This document shows positions 5,231 through 10,471 of a DNA stretch of 10,728 bases, piece after piece (the stretch's first letter is position 1; every line of letters begins with the position of its first letter). The translations under genes were made by a program, and so were the position numbers. The stretch is taken from NCBI GenBank assembly GCA_036405975.1, contig DASWWM010000035.1:1-10728 (forward strand), written 5' to 3'. The notes beneath the pieces are model-generated. The model saw only the letters and a list, made by a program, of their open reading frames with translations, was not told the DNA's origin and did not search any database. This DNA is from VEQN01 sp036405975. GTDB lineage: Bacteria; Patescibacteriota; Minisyncoccia; Phycocordibacterales; CAIZLB01.

Positions 5231-5699
5231 CACGCTAATGCTAATTGACCCTGAAGCTATTGCCGAAGACAGAGAGGAAAAGAGGTCAGATTTACCACGA
5301 GGCGGAGGGTATCGGTGCGACAAAAACAGCGATACTCCGTGGACAAGGGCTCATTCTCCACGAATGAGCCTGGTGAAGGAAGAGCCGTTTGCCGTCATCT
5401 TCTCAGGATACGGTATCGACGGCTGGTGGACCGGCCGCTGTTCCCCTGAGAAAAGAGACGATGACACGCCTGTGCCATTGTCAGAAAGGCCAAGAACCAA
5501 TGAGGCAATATTTCATTGCTTCTCGGACGAAACCACGGTAGCCAACATCCTCAAAGGAGACAGGGTGCAGGTCACTGCACTTCAGAACACCTTTGAGGTT
5601 CGGGCGACTTTCTGGTTTCATCATAAAGACAATATACCTGTTTTGGAGATCGCCTGCGAAAGCAAGCCGAGATTGTGGGAGGCCCCTCACGCATGCTAA
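5193..5699 (+). CDS. Hypothetical protein, 168 or 153 aa, not recognised
   Basis: I do not recognise this protein. The long form (GTG, 168 residues) begins with a Gln-rich stretch (ARQFRNQQHQGG); the short form (ATG at 5238) begins MLIDPEAIAEDREEKR. The first 55 residues or so are charged and probably flexible. The rest looks like a folded domain with beta-type segments: EPFAVIFSGYGIDGWWTGRCS, EAIFHCFSDETTVANILKGDRVQV, FEVRATFWFHHK and IPVLEIACES. There are no membrane helices and no signal peptide. Four cysteines (one near the C-terminus, HAC) form no obvious zinc motif. It is a stand-alone unit with its own promoter, two SDs and a strong terminator, the same layout as the unrecognised 549-932 gene. 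The two show no clear sequence similarity by eye. The full interval is annotated from GTG; the ATG at 5238 has the stronger SD and may be the main start. Confidence 0.75.
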   Translation: MARQFRNQQHQGGTLMLIDPEAIAEDREEKRSDLPRGGGYRCDKNSDTPWTRAHSPRMSLVKEEPFAVIFSGYGIDGWWTGRCSPEKRDDDTPVPLSERPRTNEAIFHCFSDETTVANILKGDRVQVTALQNTFEVRATFWFHHKDNIPVLEIACESKPRLWEAPHAC

Positions 5700-5710
5700 A
5701 ACAGCAAAAT

Positions 5711-5756
5711 AAAACCCCTGGAACCTAACGGTAGGTGCCCAGGGGTTTACTTTTTT
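5711..5756. terminator. Bidirectional terminator with nested hairpin
   Basis: AAACCCCTGG (5712-5721) pairs perfectly with CCAGGGGTTT (5739-5748). The loop holds a second stem, ACCTA (5723-5727) with TAGGT (5732-5736). TTTTTT (5751-5756) follows on the plus strand and, read on the minus strand, TTTTATTTT follows the other arm. It therefore can end both the 5193-5699 gene and the converging LOG-family gene. Confidence 0.9.
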
Positions 5757-5774
5757 GCCCAACTTTCGCGAGAC

Positions 5775-6425
5775 TTAGTAGATAGTCCCCTCCACCGCAC
5801 TATCGACCCCGTCATAGTTCTTGTAACCCCGAAGAAGCTTTCGGTCAGCCGCGATCATATCGATAAGCTTTGCGACAAGGCGTTTCGGGTCAGTGTCGAA
5901 TACGACCTTCGGATTTGGCCTATGGCTGTTCTCGAGCATGGTCTTGATAATGCTGTCTGTTGCCCACTGCCCTTCTCCCTGAAGGATCCCGATAGGCTTC
6001 TGATCTTCGAATGAGATCGTGAATTCATGGAATGTGCCGATTCGTCCGGGACCGATGATGACAGCGTCGCATGACCGCGTAAAGAGAAGGTCTCGTCCGC
6101 TATAGCCGAAGCCCGTGTAGGTAATGAAATCCATGTATTCCATCGGGAGTCGATACACTTCTGTATGCTCTCGGGGCGAGCTTGCAGGAGAAAGGCCGAC
6201 CGAGATGCCGCACTCTTCCTTGCACCCCATGGCTGCCCAGTACGGAAAGCCCGTAGTGGCACCTGACATCATGATCGCCCCTTGCCGAGCGATCTCCCGT
6301 CCGACCTCCTTGGCAACCTCGTATGTTTCTTTTCCGAGGAATCCCATATCGGCAGATCCGGATACTCCGATTTTAGGGATGAGATAATTTCTTTTATTGT
6401 TATTGTTCAGGCAAACTGGAGGCAT
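5775..6425 (-). CDS. LOG / TIGR00725-type nucleotide-binding protein
   Basis: A 216-residue cytosolic protein with the Rossmann-like fold of the LOG family (cytokinin riboside 5'-monophosphate phosphoribohydrolases, long mislabelled lysine decarboxylases). Visible elements are KIGVSGSADMG (18-28), the second glycine-rich loop SGATTGFPYWAAMG (54-67), GYSGRDLLFTRSCDAVI (107-123) and GPGRIGTFHE (125-134). The last corresponds to the family's PGGxGTxxE motif, with the second Gly replaced by Arg (R128); catalytic Glu (E134) and the upstream Arg (R111) are kept. LOG enzymes release the base from nucleoside monophosphates; for this divergent member the substrate is unknown. The frame continues upstream to an ATG at 6512, but that stretch crosses a large hairpin. 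The ATG at 6425 lies 9 bases from an extended -10 and just before the first beta strand, so it is preferred. Confidence 0.85.
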   Translation of the reverse strand: MPPVCLNNNNKRNYLIPKIGVSGSADMGFLGKETYEVAKEVGREIARQGAIMMSGATTGFPYWAAMGCKEECGISVGLSPASSPREHTEVYRLPMEYMDFITYTGFGYSGRDLLFTRSCDAVIIGPGRIGTFHEFTISFEDQKPIGILQGEGQWATDSIIKTMLENSHRPNPKVVFDTDPKRLVAKLIDMIAADRKLLRGYKNYDGVDSAVEGTIY

Positions 6426-6434
6426 ATGTAGACA

Positions 6435-6443
6435 AGTATAACA
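6435..6443 (-). promoter_or_regulatory. Extended -10 promoter of the LOG-family gene
   Basis: Read on the minus strand this is TGTTATACT (TGn plus TATACT). Nine bases separate it from the ATG at 6425, giving a predicted leader of 2-3 bases. The -35 region falls inside the arm and loop of the hairpin at 6447-6486 and shows no consensus. Confidence 0.55.
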
Positions 6444-6446
6444 GAG

Positions 6447-6486
6447 AACGGCCGCGACACCTTGTTGATAAAGCGTCGCGGCCGTT
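6447..6486 (-). terminator. Large perfect hairpin, probable terminator of the dehydrogenase gene
   Basis: AACGGCCGCGAC (6447-6458) and GTCGCGGCCGTT (6475-6486) are perfect 12-bp inverted repeats. CTT (6461-6463) and AAG (6471-6473) can extend the stem inside the loop. On the minus strand the hairpin lies about 45 bases after the dehydrogenase stop and is followed by TTCTCTGTTATACTT, a weak U-tract. Termination is the likeliest role, but the G/C-rich dyad also abuts the next gene's promoter. Confidence 0.6.
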
Positions 6487-6530
6487 ATTCTCAAAAAATC
6501 CAGAAGCCTCAATATGGGAGCCTCCCCCGT

Positions 6531-7520
6531 CTATAGTGTCTTCACGGCACCCTTTGGTTCCCTTCCCTCAAATACGTCGATGATGTTCTGAGCGGCAAGG
6601 GTTGCCATCTCATCTCGTGCGCTCTTTCGAGCCGATGCAATATGCGGCGTGAGCACGACATTGTCCATTTTCAAAAGTTCTTCTCCGACCTTTGGCTCAA
6701 ACTCGAATACATCGAGACCTGCTCCGGCGATTTTGCCTGACTTGAGTGCGTCGATAAGTGCCGCCTCTTCGACGACCGGACCTCGCGCTGTGTTAATGAG
6801 ATACGAGCCCGGCTTCATGAGCGCAAACCGTTCCGCATTCATAAGGTGATGCGTCGTCGGAAGAAGGGGCACATGAAGGCTGACGATGTCGGCTTTCGAG
6901 ATGACCTCTTCGGGCGTCTCGCAGAATACCGCTCCATATTCCTTCTCAAGCACATCGTTTCGCTTGATGTCATAGTACAGGACGGGCATGCCGAATCCCT
7001 TTCCAAGATGCATTGCCACTCTTTCTCCGATTCGTCCTGCTCCCAAAATACCGATTGTCTTAGGGCTCAAATCAGTACCGATGAAGATCATCGGATCCCA
7101 GCCTTTATATCCTCCATTTCGTACGAACTTATCCGCCTCTACGATTCGAGTCGTAAGGGCAAGGATAAGAGCGGCTGTATGCTCAGCAATGGTGTCACTG
7201 AAGTTTCCGGGAGTGTTTGTAACCTGCACATTCTTGGCAGCAGCATCAGCCAATACGATATTGTTATACCCTACGGCATAGTTAGAAACTATCTTAAGCT
7301 GGGGACCTGCCGCGTCAAGAAGTTCTCCATCAACCTGGTCGGTAAGGAGCGTAAGCAGGGCGTCATATCTTATGCCTTTTTGGGCGGCATCATTGAGATA
7401 TTGGACCAATTCTGCCTTTGTCGGAGGAATATCAAATGATCCGAGATCGACTGTATAACCTTTTGCCGCAAGCATGTCGAATGCAACCTGCGGTACCTTT
7501 CGAGTGACAAATATATTCAT
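6531..7520 (-). CDS. D-2-hydroxyacid dehydrogenase (glyoxylate/hydroxypyruvate reductase type)
   Basis: A 329-residue NAD(P)-dependent enzyme that interconverts 2-oxoacids and D-2-hydroxyacids. The catalytic domain starts at residue 1 (MNIFVTRKVP) and includes YAVGYNNI (81-88). The nucleotide-binding domain has GAGRIG (160-165) after TIGIL. D184 (YYDIKR) at the end of the second strand suggests a preference for NADH over NADPH. The catalytic set is complete: R246 (NTARGPVV), E275 (EFEP) and H293 (TPHIAS), with the spacing of the family. Closest in pattern to GyaR-type glyoxylate reductases, but the substrate cannot be decided from sequence. Start: the ATG at 7520 is preceded by TACAAT with 6 intervening bases and has no SD, implying a leaderless mRNA. 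The gene follows the O-methyltransferase gene by 20 bases. Confidence 0.94.
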   Translation of the reverse strand: MNIFVTRKVPQVAFDMLAAKGYTVDLGSFDIPPTKAELVQYLNDAAQKGIRYDALLTLLTDQVDGELLDAAGPQLKIVSNYAVGYNNIVLADAAAKNVQVTNTPGNFSDTIAEHTAALILALTTRIVEADKFVRNGGYKGWDPMIFIGTDLSPKTIGILGAGRIGERVAMHLGKGFGMPVLYYDIKRNDVLEKEYGAVFCETPEEVISKADIVSLHVPLLPTTHHLMNAERFALMKPGSYLINTARGPVVEEAALIDALKSGKIAGAGLDVFEFEPKVGEELLKMDNVVLTPHIASARKSARDEMATLAAQNIIDVFEGREPKGAVKTL

Positions 7521-7526
7521 GCCACC

Positions 7527-7555
7527 ATTGTAACCGAACCCTAGGCCTTATACAA
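7527..7555 (-). promoter_or_regulatory. Promoter of the dehydrogenase gene
   Basis: On the minus strand: TTGTAT (7555-7550), 17 bases, TACAAT (7532-7527), 6 bases, ATG. The -35 lies inside the 3' end of the O-methyltransferase gene. The predicted start coincides with the ATG. Confidence 0.55.
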
Positions 7556-8311
7556 AAGCGTCACGCCGTCCCATGCAGGAACAATGGCTGCATCAGCCCC
7601 GTATGTCTCATGGAGCCATGCATTGAAATTCTTGAGGTGGTTGGCGCCATTGTCCGAAGGGTTCTCGTACTGGACCAATCCTTTCCAAAGCGTATTGTCG
7701 ATAACCAGCACGCCACCCTTCCGGACAAGCTTCATACAAGCCTCGACATATGACCGGTAGCCCTCCTTCCCTGCGTCTATGAATGCCATATCGAAGTAAC
7801 CGATTGACGGCTTGTCTTCAGAGAGCCGCTTGAGGATTTCGTCTGCCTCTCCAAGCTCGAAGTGCACCTTCTCGCTCAAGCCAAAATGATTCCAGAGCCG
7901 GCGCGCATGAGCGATGGGCCGGGCATCCCTGTCGCAAGCGAATACTACACCGCCTTTTGGAAGTGCCCGAGCAATGAACGTCGTGCTGAAGCCCTTGAAA
8001 ACGCCAACCTCGATGACATTCTTGGCCTTGGTTGCCTTTATGAGGAATTCGAAGAATCGGCCCTGAGAGTACGGGATCTGCATGTATGCCTGCTCAGTCC
8101 GAGCCGCCATCTTGATGGCGAAAGCATTGTCAGACGTCTCGGACTTGTACAGAAGGTTCTCGATATAGGCGTTGAGCTTGCTCGTGAACATGAGCTGCTT
8201 CGATACCTTTGACCGCTTCATGATGTACCATTTTCGAAGATATGGGAGATTCGCCTTTTTCTTGAGCTTACCTATAAACTTCTTCGGATCAAATGAGGGT
8301 TTCTGTTTCAT
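7541..8311 (-). CDS. Class I SAM-dependent O-methyltransferase
   Basis: A 256-residue protein of the caffeoyl-CoA / catechol O-methyltransferase-like family (methyltransferase 3 type). Motif I, the SAM-binding loop, is VIEVGVFKGFST (99-110); VVFACDRD (122-129) ends in the acidic residue expected to hold the SAM ribose. FIDAGKEGY (177-185) with D179, and IDNTLWKG (204-211) with D205 and N206, match the divalent-metal site of this family. The first 45 residues are rich in Lys and Arg and form an extension compared with the usual length of about 220; they could contact nucleic acid or membrane, or be partly mis-started, since M31 and M41 are possible alternatives. The substrate is unknown. It has its own promoter at 8339-8368, a leader of about 20 bases and no SD. 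Confidence 0.9.
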   Translation of the reverse strand: MKQKPSFDPKKFIGKLKKKANLPYLRKWYIMKRSKVSKQLMFTSKLNAYIENLLYKSETSDNAFAIKMAARTEQAYMQIPYSQGRFFEFLIKATKAKNVIEVGVFKGFSTTFIARALPKGGVVFACDRDARPIAHARRLWNHFGLSEKVHFELGEADEILKRLSEDKPSIGYFDMAFIDAGKEGYRSYVEACMKLVRKGGVLVIDNTLWKGLVQYENPSDNGANHLKNFNAWLHETYGADAAIVPAWDGVTLLYKA

Positions 8312-8338
8312 GCCTAAATTCTGGATTAGTGAGCTGTC

Positions 8339-8368
8339 ATACTACCACGCTAGACGGAGGCTATTCAA
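8339..8368 (-). promoter_or_regulatory. Promoter of the O-methyltransferase gene
   Basis: On the minus strand: TTGAAT (8368-8363), 18 bases, TAGTAT (8344-8339), with TGG directly before the -10 (extended type). The -35 overlaps the stop codon region of the preceding beta-CASP gene. The transcription start would be about 20 bases before the ATG at 8311. Confidence 0.55.
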
Positions 8369-9782
8369 GGACAACCGTATCCCCTTCTTCCGGATGTACG
8401 GCATTGAGTCCGAGGTAGTCCCGGATTCGCTGGACGAGGAAGAGCGAAGCTTTGGTCTCACCCATTACCACGAATACCTTCTTTACGGTCTTCTCAGTGA
8501 AACTTACGAACTCCAATAGATGGTCTGAATCCTTGTGGGAAGAATACCCGTCGATAGTCTCGATATGTGCTCGGACCTGAATGTTGTTGCCGAAGAGCTG
8601 GATTTCCTTGGCACCGCTTTGGATGGTTCGGCCCATGGTTCCAACTGACTGATACCCGATGAATACGATGGTATTGTTCGGATCAGTGAGGTAATGAGCT
8701 TCATGCCGCTGAATTCGGCCTCCATTGGACATGCCAGACCCTGCCATGATGATCTTCGGAGAAGGTGCTGCCGAGATGCCCTGAGAAGCCTCAGCAGACT
8801 CAGTGACATGCAGTGTCGGGAACTTGAAGAGGTCGTGTTTATGGAACTCAGCGCGGGCTGCCTCGTTGAAATTCTCGGACATCTTCCTGTAAACCTCCGT
8901 AAGCCTGATGGCCAAAGGAGAATCGAGATATACCGGCACTGGCGGAATCTGCTTCTTCTCGAATAGTTTATGGATTTCGTACAAGAGCTCCTGGGTCTTC
9001 TCAAGCGAGAATACCGGGATGAGAAGCACTCCTTTTCGGGCAATATTGTCTTCGATGACATCTTCGAGCTTCTGAAGCCGGACATCGCGCGACTCGTGAT
9101 TTCGGTCTCCGTATACGCTTTCCATGATCAGATAGTCGGCATCCGTGACCTCTTCGGTATCTCGAAGAAGCGGAGTCGGGCTATTTCCAAGGTCTCCCGT
9201 AAAGACAATCTTTCTCTTCTTGTCTTCCCCTTCAGCGGTATATGTCAGCTCGAACATGGAAGAGCCGAGCACATGGCCGGCATCCTTAAGATACAGGTCG
9301 TACCCCGGAGCCAAGTTAAAGTCCTTATGAAATGGAATGGTCTTCCACAGCGTGAACACCTTATTGAGATCTTCCCGGTCATAGAGTGCCTCAACCTTAT
9401 TCCTCTCGGCCTCCTGAGTCGTGAGCTTGAGTGCATCAGCAAGCATGAGCCGGGTAAGTTCAAGCGTTTCCGGTGTCGAGTAGATAACGCCCTCGAAACC
9501 GTCCTTGATGAGCTTTGGGATCTTTCCGATATGATCCATATGCGCATGAGTGACAAGCAGATAATCAATCTGAGATGGATCATATATGAAGGCACGGTGA
9601 TTCTTTTCCGAAGCCTCATGAGTTCCTTGCTCAAGACCGCAATCAACGAGAAGCTTCAGCGTCTTATCAGCATGGCCCTGAACGGCACCTTCAAGAAGAA
9701 AGTTCGCTCCCGTTACTGCCCCTACCCCTCCGCAGAATGTCAGTTTTAGTTTTTCAGTTTTGGATTTGGTATGTTTTTCCAT
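8361..9782 (-). CDS. MBL-fold / beta-CASP ribonuclease-family protein
   Basis: A 473-residue metallo-beta-lactamase-fold nuclease with beta-CASP insert, the family of CPSF-73, YsnA-like exonucleases and relatives of RNase J, acting on RNA in the cytosol. Metal-site motifs are THAHMDHIG (78-86; H79, H81, D83, H84), HVLGSS (170-175; H170) and FTGDLG (194-199; D197). The beta-CASP region carries ESVYGDR (221-227), GSGM (348-351) and GYQSVGTMGR (376-385). The last motif, DGYSSHKDSD (411-420), supplies the terminal metal-binding His (H416), and the C-terminus is of the RMMBL type. All catalytic residues appear present. Start: the ATG at 9782 overlaps the end of the upstream membrane-protein gene by 37 bases, so the two are probably co-transcribed. 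There is no SD. A role in RNA decay or maturation is inferred from the family. Confidence 0.94.
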   Translation of the reverse strand: MEKHTKSKTEKLKLTFCGGVGAVTGANFLLEGAVQGHADKTLKLLVDCGLEQGTHEASEKNHRAFIYDPSQIDYLLVTHAHMDHIGKIPKLIKDGFEGVIYSTPETLELTRLMLADALKLTTQEAERNKVEALYDREDLNKVFTLWKTIPFHKDFNLAPGYDLYLKDAGHVLGSSMFELTYTAEGEDKKRKIVFTGDLGNSPTPLLRDTEEVTDADYLIMESVYGDRNHESRDVRLQKLEDVIEDNIARKGVLLIPVFSLEKTQELLYEIHKLFEKKQIPPVPVYLDSPLAIRLTEVYRKMSENFNEAARAEFHKHDLFKFPTLHVTESAEASQGISAAPSPKIIMAGSGMSNGGRIQRHEAHYLTDPNNTIVFIGYQSVGTMGRTIQSGAKEIQLFGNNIQVRAHIETIDGYSSHKDSDHLLEFVSFTEKTVKKVFVVMGETKASLFLVQRIRDYLGLNAVHPEEGDTVVLE

Positions 9783-10129
9783 ATAAGTATTGAAATAAGT
9801 CCGCCGATTGTGTCATTTACTAGATCCTTTGCCGTATCGATCCAGTATCCCAGATCCACAATATCAACCTTGTAAAGAAGCTCCAGCACTTCCCATCCCA
9901 ATCCAACGATCAGGACGCCGATGAGCAGGTTCCGAACGCTTTCACTGAGCTTGAAGGCCCTCAGGAATACGTATGTGAAAAGTCCGGCCATGATGCCTCC
10001 GAGGACATGCATCGGGATATCAACCCATTTGAAGGTCCAGTACAGATAAAACGTATGTGCCAGCCAATGAAGGAAGATCACTCCCGCCGCAAACATGAGT
10101 GCCATATAAAACCGCAGTCTGATGCTCAT
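9746..10129 (-). CDS. Small four-helix membrane protein, VanZ/YjdF-like
   Basis: A 127-residue integral membrane protein with helices near residues 6-30, 37-57, 67-86 and 100-117. Polar residues inside the helices are patterned: D37-xx-M-H41-xxGG, W79-E80-xxE83, and D98-T-xx-D102-xx-x-D106-T-xGG. This arrangement (D..H..G, then WE..E, then D..D...D..G) resembles VanZ-like and YjdF/DUF2238-like proteins, whose functions are mostly unknown; the conserved acids and His hint at a catalytic or metal site in the membrane. The open frame continues 65 codons upstream, but that stretch is low-complexity and lies over the 6S-like RNA and its terminator. The ATG at 10129 follows a TATACT -10 by 6 bases, so it is the better start. 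No SD. It overlaps the start of the beta-CASP gene by 37 bases. Confidence 0.82.
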   Translation of the reverse strand: MSIRLRFYMALMFAAGVIFLHWLAHTFYLYWTFKWVDIPMHVLGGIMAGLFTYVFLRAFKLSESVRNLLIGVLIVGLGWEVLELLYKVDIVDLGYWIDTAKDLVNDTIGGLISILIWKNIPNPKLKN

Positions 10130-10135
10130 GAATAC

Positions 10136-10141
10136 AGTATA
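10136..10141 (-). promoter_or_regulatory. -10 box of the VanZ/YjdF-like gene
   Basis: On the minus strand this is TATACT, exactly 6 bases from the ATG at 10129, so the mRNA is predicted to be leaderless. The -35 region is the T-tract of the preceding RNA terminator and has no clear consensus. Confidence 0.5.
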
Positions 10142-10154
10142 GCGTTTTTGAAAC

Positions 10155-10178
10155 AAAAAAGCCCACCTGTCGGTGAGC
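10155..10178 (-). terminator. Terminator of the 6S-like RNA
   Basis: Read on the minus strand, GCTCACC (10178-10172) pairs with GGTGGGC (10167-10161), one G-U pair, around a GACA loop. TTTTTT (10160-10155) then GTTT follows. It starts 8 bases after the 3' arm of the RNA's closing stem. Confidence 0.85.
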
Positions 10179-10186
10179 GCTTTTGT

Positions 10187-10306
10187 AGGTATCGCAGTAT
10201 CATTCCTAGTAGTAAAACTAGGTGGGTTCCCTGTGCTTGAGGCCAAAAGCCGCAAGCAACTCCGAGATCCCTGATGATGTGAGCTAAGATGATAGCAACG
10301 ATACCT
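10187..10306 (-). ncRNA. ssrS: 6S RNA-like non-coding RNA
   Basis: 6S RNA binds RNA polymerase holoenzyme by imitating an open promoter and lowers transcription in slow growth. The minus strand here folds by eye into the 6S shape. The closing stem is AGGTATCG (10306-10299) with CGATACCT (10194-10187), then, past a small internal loop, TATCAT (10294-10289) with ATGATA (10203-10198). A central bubble follows, with 17 unpaired bases on the 5' side (10288-10272) and a CCTAGT/ACTAGG hairpin (10222-10205) on the 3' side, as in many 6S RNAs. The terminal rod is GGGATCTC (10271-10264) with GGGAACCC (10231-10224), then GCTTG/CAAGC (10257-10253, 10239-10235) and a GGC/GCC tip. A strong promoter starts the transcript near 10306 and a terminator ends it near 10155, for about 150 nt. 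No protein fits here. The family call rests on structure; another structured RNA is possible. Confidence 0.68.
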
Positions 10307-10313
10307 GCAATCC

Positions 10314-10341
10314 ATTATATACATCGAACTTTTTTTGCAAA
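10314..10341 (-). promoter_or_regulatory. Promoter of the 6S-like RNA
   Basis: On the minus strand: TTTGCA (10341-10336), 16 bases, TATAAT (10319-10314). The -10 is perfect. The predicted start, 7-8 bases on, falls exactly at the first base of the closing stem. Confidence 0.65.
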
Positions 10342-10471
10342 CTTTACAACAAGATCATACGTTTCCTAGTTTTTTATGCACTTTTCGATTCAGGTTTTCT
10401 TCATGCATGCCGTTAATGACTGCATCCGATATGTGCACGCGTTTGTATCAGCATCGCGGCTCACCTCCGAG

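Noticed and set aside
6426..6512. N-terminal extension of the LOG-family protein to an ATG at 6512
   Set aside because: It reads through the 12-bp hairpin and lies upstream of the extended -10 at 6435-6443.
6846..7439. Plus-strand open frame of 197 codons opposite the dehydrogenase gene
   Set aside because: Antisense of a gene with the complete Arg-Glu-His catalytic set.
8970..9749. Long plus-strand open frame of 259 codons opposite the beta-CASP gene
   Set aside because: It is the antisense of a gene with complete catalytic motifs, and the translation has no recognisable domain.
10187..10306. tmRNA, SRP RNA or RNase P RNA as identity of the structured RNA
   Set aside because: No tRNA-like end or tag reading frame, no SRP GGAA-type domain, and too short for RNase P RNA; the rod with central bubble fits 6S best.
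10130..10324. N-terminal extension of the VanZ/YjdF-like protein
   Set aside because: The extra 65 residues are low-complexity Arg/Ser/Thr and lie over a structured RNA with its own promoter and terminator.
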